Positions 35,383-43,509 of a stretch of DNA of 64,000 nt are shown piece by piece. The stretch lies in NCBI RefSeq assembly GCF_019655855.1, contig NZ_BPFX01000006.1, positions 124,001-188,000 on the forward strand, written 5' to 3'. Made by a program: the position numbers and the translations under genes. A model generated the notes under the pieces. It was not told the DNA's origin. It was given only the letters and a program-made list of their open reading frames with translations, and searched no databases. Each line of letters begins with the position of its first letter. The first letter of the stretch is position 1. Origin of the DNA: Pseudomonas paralcaligenes (lineage in GTDB: Bacteria > Pseudomonadota > Gammaproteobacteria > Pseudomonadales > Pseudomonadaceae).

Positions 35383-37629
35383 TCAGGAACCGCTGCGGCT
35401 GCGCCGTACCTCGATGATGTTGGGCAACTGGCTGATCCGCGCGAGCAGGCGGGCCAGCGAGTCCAGCCCGGGAATCTCGATGGTCAGCAGCATGGAGGCG
35501 GTGTTGTCCTCCTTGTTCGAGCGGGTGTTCACGGCCAGCACGTTGATGCGGTCGTTGAGCAGCACCTGGGACACGTCGCGCAGCAGGCCGGAGCGGTCGT
35601 AGGCGCGGATGACCACGTCCACCGGATAGGTCTGCACCGGCACCGGCCCCCAGTTGACCTGAATGATCCGCTCCGGCTCGCGGCCGGCCAGTTGCAGCAC
35701 CGAGGCGCAGTCCTGGCGGTGGATGCTGACGCCGCGCCCCAGGGTGATGTAGCCGACGATCGGATCGCCCGGCAGCGGCTGGCAGCAGCCGGCCATCTGC
35801 GTGAGCAGGTTGCCGACGCCTTCGATCTGGATGTCGCCGCGCCGCCCCGGACGAGGCGTGGACGAGCGCCGCGGAATCAGCTCCAGCTGCTCGCTGGCGC
35901 GCTCCGGCTCCACCTGCTGCTGGGCCAGGTTGACCGCGTGGGCCAGGCGCAGGTCGCCGGCGCCGAGGGCCGCATACATATCCTCGGCGGTCTTCAGGTT
36001 GCATTTCTCCGCCAGCTTGGCGAAGTCCACGGCCTGCAGCGCCAGGCGCGACAGGTCGCGCTCGAGCATGGCCTTGCCGGCGGCGACGTTCTGTTCGCGG
36101 TCCTGCAGCTTGAACCAGTGGACGATCTTCGCCCGCGCCCGCGAGGTGGTGATGTAGCCCAGGTTGGGGTTGAGCCAGTCGCGGCTCGGCGCGCCCTGCT
36201 TGGAGGTGATGATCTCCACCTGCTCGCCGGTCTGCAGGCTGTAGGTCAGCGGCACGATGCGGCCGTTGACCTTGGCGCCGCGGCAGTTGTGGCCGATCTG
36301 GGTGTGCACGCGGTAGGCGAAGTCCAGCGGCGTGGCGCCCTTGGGCAGGTCGATGGCGTGGCCGTCGGGGGTGAACACGTAGACCCGGTCCGGCTCGATG
36401 TCGACGCGCAGCTGTTCGGCCAGGCCGCCGATGTCGCCCAGTTCCTCGTGCCACTCGAGCACCTGGCGCAGCCAGGCCATCTTCTCCTCGTAGTGGTCGG
36501 AGCCACCCTTGACGTCGGTGCCCTTGTACTTCCAGTGGGCGCAGACGCCCAGCTCGGCTTCCTCGTGCATGGTCTGGGTGCGGATCTGCACCTCCAGCAC
36601 CTTGCCGTCCGGGCCGATCACCGCGGTGTGCAGGGAGCGGTAGCCGTTCTCCTTGGGGTTGGCGATGTAGTCGTCGAATTCCTTGGGGATGTGCCGCCAC
36701 AGGCTGTGCACGATGCCCAGCGCGGTGTAGCAGTCGCGCACCTCGGGCACCAGCACGCGCACCGCGCGCACGTCGTAGATCTGGCTGAACTGCAGGCCCT
36801 TGCGCTGCATCTTCCGCCAGATGGAATAGATGTGCTTGGCCCGGCCGCTGATGTCGGCCTTGATGCCGGTGGCGGTCAGCTCGTCGCGCAGCTGCTGCAT
36901 CACGTCGGCGATGTACTGCTCGCGGTCCAGGCGGCGCTCGTGGAGCAGCTTGGCGATCTGCTTGTACTGGTCGGGTTCCAGGTAGCGGAAGGAGATGTCC
37001 TCCAGCTCCCACTTGATGTGGCCGATGCCAAGGCGGTGGGCCAGCGGCGCGTAGATGTCGAACACCTCGCGGGCGACGCGGTGGCGCTTCTCGTCGTCGG
37101 CGTGCTTGACCGCGCGGATCGCGCAGGTGCGCTCGGCCAGCTTGATCAGTGCCACGCGCACGTCGTCGACCATGGCCACCAGCATCTTGCGCAGGTTCTC
37201 CACCTGGGCCTGGGAGCCGACCACCACCGATTCGCGCGGGTTGATACTGGCGCTGATGGCGGCCATGCGCAGCACACCCTCGATCAGCTTGGCCACCACC
37301 AGGCCGAACTTCTCCTGCACCACCTTGAGGCTGGTCTTGCCTTCGCGCACGGCGCGGTAGATCACCGCGGCCACCAGGCTGTCCTGGTCCAGCTTGAGGT
37401 CGGCGAGGATCTCGGCGATCTCCAGGCCCGTCTGGAAGCTCGAAGTGCCTTCGGCCCAGAGGTTCTGCGCGGCGTTGGCCTGCTGCTCGACCTCGCGGGC
37501 GAACTCGCAGGCCGCCTTCAGGGCCTCGCGATCCAGCGCCGGGTCGACGCTCAGCGTATGGTCCAGCCAGGCCTCGAGGTTGATGCTGCCGTCGAGGTTG
37601 ATCGGCTGGTGTGCTCTCACCTGTACCAT
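35383..37629 (-). CDS. relA: (p)ppGpp synthetase RelA
   Basis: Ribosome-bound GTP/ATP pyrophosphotransferase of the stringent response. It has 748 residues. The N-terminal HD-like region is degenerate (no HDxxED motif is visible), consistent with a synthetase-only enzyme. The synthetase domain shows YDVRAVRVLV, DYIANPKENGYRSLHT and VQIRTQTMHEEAELGVCAHW. A TGS domain (VYVFTPDGHAIDLPKGAT) starts near residue 415, and a C-terminal ACT domain occupies the last 75 residues. It lies between rlmD (80-base gap with a small hairpin at 37645-37664) and mazG. Confidence 0.97.
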   Translation of the reverse strand: MVQVRAHQPINLDGSINLEAWLDHTLSVDPALDREALKAACEFAREVEQQANAAQNLWAEGTSSFQTGLEIAEILADLKLDQDSLVAAVIYRAVREGKTSLKVVQEKFGLVVAKLIEGVLRMAAISASINPRESVVVGSQAQVENLRKMLVAMVDDVRVALIKLAERTCAIRAVKHADDEKRHRVAREVFDIYAPLAHRLGIGHIKWELEDISFRYLEPDQYKQIAKLLHERRLDREQYIADVMQQLRDELTATGIKADISGRAKHIYSIWRKMQRKGLQFSQIYDVRAVRVLVPEVRDCYTALGIVHSLWRHIPKEFDDYIANPKENGYRSLHTAVIGPDGKVLEVQIRTQTMHEEAELGVCAHWKYKGTDVKGGSDHYEEKMAWLRQVLEWHEELGDIGGLAEQLRVDIEPDRVYVFTPDGHAIDLPKGATPLDFAYRVHTQIGHNCRGAKVNGRIVPLTYSLQTGEQVEIITSKQGAPSRDWLNPNLGYITTSRARAKIVHWFKLQDREQNVAAGKAMLERDLSRLALQAVDFAKLAEKCNLKTAEDMYAALGAGDLRLAHAVNLAQQQVEPERASEQLELIPRRSSTPRPGRRGDIQIEGVGNLLTQMAGCCQPLPGDPIVGYITLGRGVSIHRQDCASVLQLAGREPERIIQVNWGPVPVQTYPVDVVIRAYDRSGLLRDVSQVLLNDRINVLAVNTRSNKEDNTASMLLTIEIPGLDSLARLLARISQLPNIIEVRRSRSGS

Positions 37630-37709
37630 CTTCTGCCTTCCCTACGATGGGTCGCTGCCCATCGGACTATCGCCAGCCTTCTGTGAGCCGGTCGGATTGC
37701 ATGGGCATC

Positions 37710-39062
37710 CTAGCCCATCTCGAATAACGCCATCGCCTCCACATGTGCCGTCTGCGGGAACATGTCGAGAATCCCGGCCCGTTTCAGCCGGAAGCCCTGC
37801 CTGACCAGTTCGGCGGTGTCGCGCGCCAGGGTCGCAGGGTTGCACGAAACATATACCAGACGCCGCGCGCCCAGTTCGCCGATCTGCCTGACGACCTCGA
37901 AGGCCCCGTCGCGCGGCGGGTCCAGCAGTATGGCGTCGAAGCCCCGGGCGGCCCAGGGGGCATCGGCCAGCGGGTTCGACAGGTCGGCCCGGAAAAAGTG
38001 CAGATTGCCCAGGCCGTTCGCCGCGGCGTTGTCCCGCGCCCGCTCGACCATGGCCTCCACGCCCTCCACCGCGACCACCTCGCGCACGCGCTGGGCCAGC
38101 GGCAGGGCGAAGTTGCCCAGGCCGCAGAACAAATCCAGCACCCGCTCGCCAGTCTGCGGCGCCAGCCAGTCCAGCGCCTGTTCGACCATCGCCTGATTGA
38201 CCACGCCGTTGACCTGGACGAAATCCCCCGGCCGGTACTGCAGCTCCAGGTTCCAGGGCTCCAGGCGATAGCCCAGCGCCTGGCCAGACCGCTGGTCGGC
38301 CTCGGGCTCGCCCTCGCCGTGCAGCCACAGCTGGGCCTCGTGCGCGGCGCAGAAGTCGCGCAGGCGGCCCAGGTCGGCCTCGCCCAGCGGTGCCGTGTGG
38401 CGCAGCAGCAGGGCCGAGCGGGTGCCGTGGAACAGCTCGACGTGGCCGAGCGCCTGTGGCTTGTCCAGGCCGCGCAGCAGCGCGGGCAGCGCCCGCATGA
38501 TCGGCTGCAAGGGCTGTACCAGCACCGGGCAGTCGTCGATGGCGACGATGTCCTGGCTGGCCGCCGCGCGGAAGCCGACGTCCAGGCGCCGGGCCTTGGC
38601 GTCCCAGCGCACGGCGATGCGGGCGCGGCGCCGGTAGGCGAATTCGGGGCCGGTCAGCGGTGCCACCCACTCGTCCGGCGCCACGCCGGCAAGGCGCTGC
38701 AGCTGCTCGGCCAGGCTGCTCTGCTTGAGGGCGAGCTGTTCGGCATGGGGCAGGTGCTGCAGGGTGCAACCGCCACAACGACCGGCGTGGTCGCAGGGTG
38801 GCTCGCGGCGCAGCTCCACAGGGCGCAGCACGCGCTCGGTGCGCGCCTCCACCACCTGGCTGCGGGCGCCCAGCACGCGCGCCTCGACCTCCTCGCCCGG
38901 CAGCGCGCCCGCGACGAACCAGCTGCGCCCCTCGACGAAGGCGATGCCGCGCCCGTCATTGGCCAGCCGCTCGATGGTCAGCTTCTGCTTCTTGCCCACC
39001 GGCACCTGCGCCTTGCGCTCGCCACCGGCGGGCTGGAAGCGCAGCGATCTGTGCTTGGCCAT
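37710..39062 (-). CDS. rlmD: 23S rRNA (uracil-1939-C5) methyltransferase
   Basis: Methylates U1939 of 23S rRNA with SAM (formerly rumA). It has 450 residues: an N-terminal TRAM domain (about 22-80), an iron-sulfur cluster motif with Cys90, Cys96 and Cys99 in [10 protein letters not shown] plus a later Cys, a SAM-binding [15 protein letters not shown], and the catalytic Cys in [14 protein letters not shown]. The stop is 80 bases before relA. cysM lies upstream on the same strand with only 2 bases between. Confidence 0.96.
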   Translation of the reverse strand: MAKHRSLRFQPAGGERKAQVPVGKKQKLTIERLANDGRGIAFVEGRSWFVAGALPGEEVEARVLGARSQVVEARTERVLRPVELRREPPCDHAGRCGGCTLQHLPHAEQLALKQSSLAEQLQRLAGVAPDEWVAPLTGPEFAYRRRARIAVRWDAKARRLDVGFRAAASQDIVAIDDCPVLVQPLQPIMRALPALLRGLDKPQALGHVELFHGTRSALLLRHTAPLGEADLGRLRDFCAAHEAQLWLHGEGEPEADQRSGQALGYRLEPWNLELQYRPGDFVQVNGVVNQAMVEQALDWLAPQTGERVLDLFCGLGNFALPLAQRVREVVAVEGVEAMVERARDNAAANGLGNLHFFRADLSNPLADAPWAARGFDAILLDPPRDGAFEVVRQIGELGARRLVYVSCNPATLARDTAELVRQGFRLKRAGILDMFPQTAHVEAMALFEMG

Positions 39063-39064
39063 GG

Positions 39065-39952
39065 CTACTGGTTGAACAGCCCGGAGGACAGGTAGCGGTC
39101 GCCCCGGTCGCAGATGATCGCCACCATCACCGCGTTCTGCGTTTCCCGGGCCAGGCGCAGCATGGCCGCCACCGCGCCGCCGGAGGACACGCCGCAGAAG
39201 ATGCCTTCCTCGCGCGCCATGCGCCGCATCATTTCCTCGGCCTCGGCCTGGGTGATGTCCAGCACCCGGTCGACCCGGCTGGCGTCGTAGATGCTCGGCA
39301 GGTATTCCTCGGGCCAGCGGCGGATGCCGGGGATGGCCGAGCCGTCCTGGGGCTGCAGGCCGATGATCTCGATGGCCGGGTTCTGCTCCTTGAGGTAGCG
39401 GGAGGTGCCCATGATGGTGCCGGTGGTGCCCATCGAGCTGATGAAGTGGGTGATGCCGCCGCCGGTCTGCTGCCAGATTTCCGGGCCGGTGCCGCGGTAG
39501 TGCGCCTCCGGGTTGTCGCCGTTGGCGAACTGGTCGAGCACCTTGCCCTTGCCCTCGGCCTGCATGGCCAGGGCCAGGTCGCGCGCCACCTCCATGTTGT
39601 CCACCAGGATCAGCTCGGCGCCGTAGGCGGTCATGGCCGCCTTGCGCTCGTCGGTGGAGTTGTCCGGCATGATCAGGATCATCTGGTAGCCCTTGATCGC
39701 CGCCGCCATCGCCAGGGCGATGCCGGTGTTGCCGCTGGTGGCCTCGATCAGGATGTCGCCGGGCCTGATGTCGCCGCGCAGCTCGGCACGGCTGATCATC
39801 GACAGCGCCGGGCGGTCCTTCACCGAGCCGGCCGGGTTGTTGCCCTCCAGTTTCACCAGCAGGGTGTTGGAGGTGTCGCCGGGCAGGCGTTGCAGGCGGA
39901 CCAGGGGCGTGTTGCCGATGCAGTCGGCGATGGTGGGGTACTGCACGGTCAT
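39065..39952 (-). CDS. cysM: Cysteine synthase B
   Basis: PLP enzyme making cysteine (or S-sulfocysteine from thiosulfate) from O-acetylserine. It has 295 residues. The start is [20 protein letters not shown], the PLP lysine is Lys45 in [11 protein letters not shown], and the phosphate loop reads [13 protein letters not shown] chose the ATG at 39950-39952; a GTG eight codons upstream is in frame. It heads the cysM-rlmD-relA-mazG direction of transcription after a repeat-bearing 315-base gap. Confidence 0.96.
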   Translation of the reverse strand: MTVQYPTIADCIGNTPLVRLQRLPGDTSNTLLVKLEGNNPAGSVKDRPALSMISRAELRGDIRPGDILIEATSGNTGIALAMAAAIKGYQMILIMPDNSTDERKAAMTAYGAELILVDNMEVARDLALAMQAEGKGKVLDQFANGDNPEAHYRGTGPEIWQQTGGGITHFISSMGTTGTIMGTSRYLKEQNPAIEIIGLQPQDGSAIPGIRRWPEEYLPSIYDASRVDRVLDITQAEAEEMMRRMAREEGIFCGVSSGGAVAAMLRLARETQNAVMVAIICDRGDRYLSSGLFNQ

Positions 39953-40096
39953 GGCGATGTTCGCGAATCCGGACACGGAAAGGGGCGCCTATGATAGCGG
40001 CAAACCCGCCGCCACCATATTGCGGAACGCTAGCGCCCTAGAGCCGATGGCTATAAGACCGGCGCGCCTGCCCGGTGAGCAGTCCACAGGGCGGAT

Positions 40097-40242
40097 GCAA
40101 CCCGCCGGATCGTGCAGGCGGGTTGCCTCGCTTGTGGGAGCGGCCTTGGCCGCGAACTTCAGGCGTTTGGCGCCTGTGTGGCTCCAGGCAGGAGCTCGCG
40201 GCCAAGGCCGCTCCCACGGGGTCGTGTGTCTTCACGACCCCG
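40097..40242. repeat. REPIN-like inverted repeat with flanking hairpins in the cysM gap
   Basis: The 315-base gap 39953-40267 holds three hairpins. GCAACCCGCC / GGCGGGTTGC is at 40097-40126. A perfect 22-bp inverted repeat beginning GTGGGAGCGGCCTTGG (40134-40155) pairs with 40196-40217, with a CAGGCG / CGCCTG hairpin in its loop. CGGGGTCGTG / CACGACCCCG is at 40217-40242 and could end the transcript of the DUF3325 gene. No coding sequence is seen; the rest of the gap shows nothing. Confidence 0.78.
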
Positions 40243-40267
40243 AGGCTCTCAGTCCTGCATGGGGCGG

Positions 40268-40606
40268 CTAGCCCGCCAGCAGCCAGCCGACGCCCCAGGC
40301 CAGCGCGCCGGCCGGCACCAGCCAGGCGCTCAGGCGCGGCGCGTAGGGCAGCAGCATGACCAGGGCGAAGCCGGCCAGGGAGATCTGCCCGAACCAGCCC
40401 ACCGGCCCCATCGCCCAGCCCCAGCTCGCCACGCAGGCGGCGAAGCTCAGCACCAGCGCCAGCCAGCCGAGCGTCCGCAGCAGCCTGCGCCGCGTGATGC
40501 CCGGTACCTTCCCCCAGACCTGCTTGTAGTGGCGCTCCAGCCCCTGGCACAGGGCGACCATGCCGCCGTAGGCCAGCAGGGTGCCGCCGAAGAATGCACT
40601 GAGCAT
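40268..40606 (-). CDS. DUF3325 small membrane protein
   Basis: A 112-residue inner-membrane protein with four hydrophobic segments (AFFGGTLLAYGGMVALCQGL, TLGWLALVLSFAACVASWGW, FGQISLAGFALVMLLPY, PAGALAWGVGWLLAG). The pattern is that of DUF3325 proteins, which occur next to PepSY-TM and DUF3649 genes in iron-uptake loci. The start ATG overlaps the stop of the PepSY gene by one base (TGATG). Function unknown. Confidence 0.85.
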   Translation of the reverse strand: MLSAFFGGTLLAYGGMVALCQGLERHYKQVWGKVPGITRRRLLRTLGWLALVLSFAACVASWGWAMGPVGWFGQISLAGFALVMLLPYAPRLSAWLVPAGALAWGVGWLLAG

Positions 40607-42180
40607 CAGACCACCTCCGCGGTACGGGGCGCGCGGCGCGGCGCCTTCTCGGTCGCCGGCCGGCTGACGTGCCAGCAGGTCCAGGCCATGGCCGCGCCGA
40701 TCGCCACGCTGGTCAGCTCCAGCAGCAGGCGCGTGCCGCCCTCGCCGCCGGTCGCCAGGCCCAGCAGCGGCAGACCGATGCACAGCGCGGCGCCCAGCCC
40801 CAGTTGCTCGCGCCAGGCGGCCATGTACGGACGCAGGCAGGCGTGGACGAGGGTGAGCAGCCAGATGCCGAAGAACGCCTGCACCTCCCAGCCCGCGCGC
40901 TCGGCCAGCTCGACCGGCAGCAGGCGGTTGGCCCAGAGCATGCCCACGCAGGCGATGCCCAGGCCCGCCACCACGGCGACGTTCAGGCGTTCGGCCACCG
41001 CGTACACCCGTGCGGCGATGGCGCCTTCGGCGTCCGGCCGGCGGCGGCGCTTGACGGTGAACAGCACCAGCCCGGTGGCGATCATGCCGCTGCTGACCAG
41101 CCCGCAGATGAAGTAGAGCCAGCGCATCGGGTAGCCGCCGAACTGGGCGAAGTGCAGGCCCGCCATCACCCGCTGCGTGAGCTGCACCGGGCGACTCTCG
41201 TTGGGCTGGCGCAGGACCTTGCCGGTCACCCCGTCGAACTGCATGCTCTGGCCCTTGGTCAGCTCGATGCGGTTGCCCAGCACCGGGCGCGCCTCGATGC
41301 GCGCGTCGGCGCGCCCCGGATTGCGGATCGACAACCCGGCCACCGGCCCCATGGCCCGCTCGGCCTCGGCCAGCAGCGGTCCCAAGTCGGTCAGCGGCAC
41401 CCGCTCGATAGCGACGGCACGCTCGCCACGCCCTTCGCCACCGCGTCCCTGCCCCTGCGGTCCGCGCGCCTCGCGCTGCTCGCCACCCTGCGGACCACGG
41501 CCGAAGGCCGCCTGTATGTCGCCGTCGAACAACGCATCCACCGCCGCCGGCATGTAAATGAGGTAGAAGATCACCAGGCCGGTGTAGGTGATCATCAGGT
41601 GGAACGGCAGCAGCAGCACGCCGCTGGCGTTGTGCGCATCCAGCCAGGAACGCTGCCCCTTGGCCGGGCGGAAGGTGAAGAACTCCTTGAAGAACTTCTT
41701 GTGGATGACGATGCCGCTGACCAGCGCCACCAGCATCGCCGCCGCGGCCAGACCGACCAGCCAGATGCCCAGGGTACGCGGCATGTTGAGGGTGAAGTGG
41801 AAGCGGAAGAAGAAGCCGCCGCCCGCCGTCTCGCGCACGTCGAGGCGCTCTCCCGTTTGCGGGTCGAGCGACTCGCCGCCGCCCCGGCGCTGTTCGCCGG
41901 CAGAGACGCCGAGGCCCGGCGAACGCTCGGTGGGCAGGCCGATGTTCCAGGCCTCGGCATCCGGATGCTTGGCCTGCAGGTAGGCCAGGGCACGCTGCGC
42001 GGCCTCCAGCTGGTCGACGTCATGGGCCGGGATTTCGGGACGCATCCACTCGTCAATCTCCTTGTCGAACACGGCCAGCGTGCCGGTGAGGAAGATGGCG
42101 AACAGCAGCCAGCCGAAGATCAGGCCACCCCAGGTGTGCAGCCAGGACAGGGATTGGGTGATGGTCTGCGGCTTCTTCAT
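40606..42180 (-). CDS. PepSY-associated transmembrane protein of an iron-uptake locus
   Basis: A 524-residue inner-membrane protein. The first membrane segment follows SWLHTWGGLIFGWLLF, the typical start of PepSY-TM proteins such as PiuB and FoxB relatives, which are implicated in ferrisiderophore reduction. Further segments are near residues 145-165, 195-215, 355-375, and three to four at the C-terminus. Conserved histidines in the membrane parts (LHTWGG, HNASGVLLLPFH, GLHFAQFGG) suit heme binding. Two periplasmic stretches are low in complexity: GEQRRGGGES near residue 100, and a Gly/Arg/Gln/Glu tract near residues 225-255. It overlaps DUF3649 upstream by 4 bases. Confidence 0.88.
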   Translation of the reverse strand: MKKPQTITQSLSWLHTWGGLIFGWLLFAIFLTGTLAVFDKEIDEWMRPEIPAHDVDQLEAAQRALAYLQAKHPDAEAWNIGLPTERSPGLGVSAGEQRRGGGESLDPQTGERLDVRETAGGGFFFRFHFTLNMPRTLGIWLVGLAAAAMLVALVSGIVIHKKFFKEFFTFRPAKGQRSWLDAHNASGVLLLPFHLMITYTGLVIFYLIYMPAAVDALFDGDIQAAFGRGPQGGEQREARGPQGQGRGGEGRGERAVAIERVPLTDLGPLLAEAERAMGPVAGLSIRNPGRADARIEARPVLGNRIELTKGQSMQFDGVTGKVLRQPNESRPVQLTQRVMAGLHFAQFGGYPMRWLYFICGLVSSGMIATGLVLFTVKRRRRPDAEGAIAARVYAVAERLNVAVVAGLGIACVGMLWANRLLPVELAERAGWEVQAFFGIWLLTLVHACLRPYMAAWREQLGLGAALCIGLPLLGLATGGEGGTRLLLELTSVAIGAAMAWTCWHVSRPATEKAPRRAPRTAEVV

Positions 42181-42482
42181 GCCAGCGCCCTCATCAGTTG
42201 TGGCCAGAAGCCGATCACCGCCAGCGGCACCGCCAGCGCCACGCCATACCAGGCCTGGGTCGCGTTGCGGCAGCAGAAGGACCAGAGGATCGCCAGCGGG
42301 TAGATGACGAAGGCCGGCAGGGTCGCGACGATCAGCGCATCGTTCGGCGCCAGCGGCAGAAGCCGGGCCAGCGCCGCGGTGAAGGCGTAGGTGAAGGCGT
42401 AGCCGCCGAGCACGGCGGCCAGGGTTCGGGACAGTACCGGCAGCCAGGGCGTAGCTTGCCGCTCGATCTTGCTCTTGCTCAT
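42177..42482 (-). CDS. DUF3649 small membrane protein
   Basis: A 101-residue protein with three hydrophobic segments (AAVLGGYAFTYAFTAALARLL, LIVATLPAFVIYPLAILWSF, YGVALAVPLAVIGFWP). The family is DUF3649, found with PepSY-TM and DUF3325 in siderophore-uptake clusters. The ATG overlaps the esterase stop (ATGA) and its own stop overlaps the PepSY start. Confidence 0.85.
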   Translation of the reverse strand: MSKSKIERQATPWLPVLSRTLAAVLGGYAFTYAFTAALARLLPLAPNDALIVATLPAFVIYPLAILWSFCCRNATQAWYGVALAVPLAVIGFWPQLMRALA

Positions 42483-43441
42483 CGACTGGTTTCCTCGATC
42501 GAGGTCATCTCATCGTCCGCGCCCGCGGCCAGGCGCAGGGCCGGCAGTAGCGAGGCCTTCAGCATCGGGCCATGGCCGAGGCCGGGGAATTCGCGGTAGC
42601 CGACCGTCAGCCCGGGCGCGGCAGCCAGCCGCCGCGCCATCTGCGCCGCGGCATCCGGCGGCACCGAGGCGACGGCCGCACGGCGCGCCTTGGCCACCGC
42701 GTCGTCGGCAGCCGGCGCGGGGCGGGGCTCGCCACCGACACCGCGGAGGATCAGCAGGAGCAGACCGGCTCCGCTCGCGGCGCGACGTTTCTCCTCTTCC
42801 AGCAGAAAGCCCTGCTGCCACCACAGCGACGGCTCGGCGGCGATGTAGGTCTGGAACAGTCCGGGCCGGGTGAACAGGGTGTGCATCACGAACAGGCCGC
42901 CGTAGGAATGCCCCCAGATCGACTGGCGGTTCGCGTCGATCGCCGCCCGCGCCTCGACCTGCGGGCGGATGCGCTGCTCCAGCAGATCGAGGAAATGATC
43001 CGCGCCGCCACCCTCGCGGTTGCGCGCCAGGTCGTCGATCACCGGCGCGCCGCCCGGCAGCGGTGGCGTGTAGTCGTAGGCCCGCGACACCACGTCGAAG
43101 CGCCGGCCGCTGTCGTAGCCGACATGCACCATCACCGGCGGGTCGAGCGCATCCAGCTCACGCAGCCAGTCCTCCTGCAGGGCCTCCAGGCTGGCATTGC
43201 CGTCGAGCAGGTAGATGACCGGATGGCCGGCCGCGGGCGCCTCGCGCTTCGGCAACGCCAGCCAGACCCGGTAGGCGCGCCGGCCATCGTCGGAAACCAC
43301 CCGCAGGGACTCGAAACGGTAATAGGCCGAACCGCTCTCGGCCAGGCCGAGCCCGGCCGCCGCGTCGAAGTCGGGTCGCGCCGATACGGACGGAGAGGCC
43401 AGCAACAGGGCCAGCAGGGAGCAATACAGTAGTCGTCGCAT
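42479..43441 (-). CDS. Secreted alpha/beta-hydrolase, siderophore-esterase type
   Basis: A 320-residue protein with a signal peptide (LLYCSLLALLLASPSVSA, cleavage near residue 21), so it acts in the periplasm or on the surface. The nucleophile elbow is SIWGHSYGGLF (Ser179), and a C-terminal FPGLGHGPML supplies a likely catalytic His. The layout matches the IroE/PfeE/BesA group of esterases that open enterobactin-type trilactones. Placement directly after a PirA-type ferric-enterobactin receptor supports this substrate (inference). It is separated from pirA by 68 bases. P. aeruginosa has such an esterase (PfeE) beside PfeA but not in its pirA locus. Confidence 0.87.
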   Translation of the reverse strand: MRRLLYCSLLALLLASPSVSARPDFDAAAGLGLAESGSAYYRFESLRVVSDDGRRAYRVWLALPKREAPAAGHPVIYLLDGNASLEALQEDWLRELDALDPPVMVHVGYDSGRRFDVVSRAYDYTPPLPGGAPVIDDLARNREGGGADHFLDLLEQRIRPQVEARAAIDANRQSIWGHSYGGLFVMHTLFTRPGLFQTYIAAEPSLWWQQGFLLEEEKRRAASGAGLLLLILRGVGGEPRPAPAADDAVAKARRAAVASVPPDAAAQMARRLAAAPGLTVGYREFPGLGHGPMLKASLLPALRLAAGADDEMTSIEETSR

Positions 43442-43509
43442 GGACAGGTACTCCAAAAGCACAAAGGCCACTGCCCGGCGAGCCGGGCAGTGGCTTGCTA
43501 CAGCCGCGA

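Noticed and set aside
35383..37629. Absence of an HD hydrolase motif in RelA as a defect
   Set aside because: RelA of gammaproteobacteria normally has an inactive HD domain, with SpoT doing hydrolysis.
37645..37664. CGATGGG / CCCATCG hairpin between rlmD and relA as a terminator
   Set aside because: Seven-bp stem with no U-tract on the relevant strand; too weak to call.
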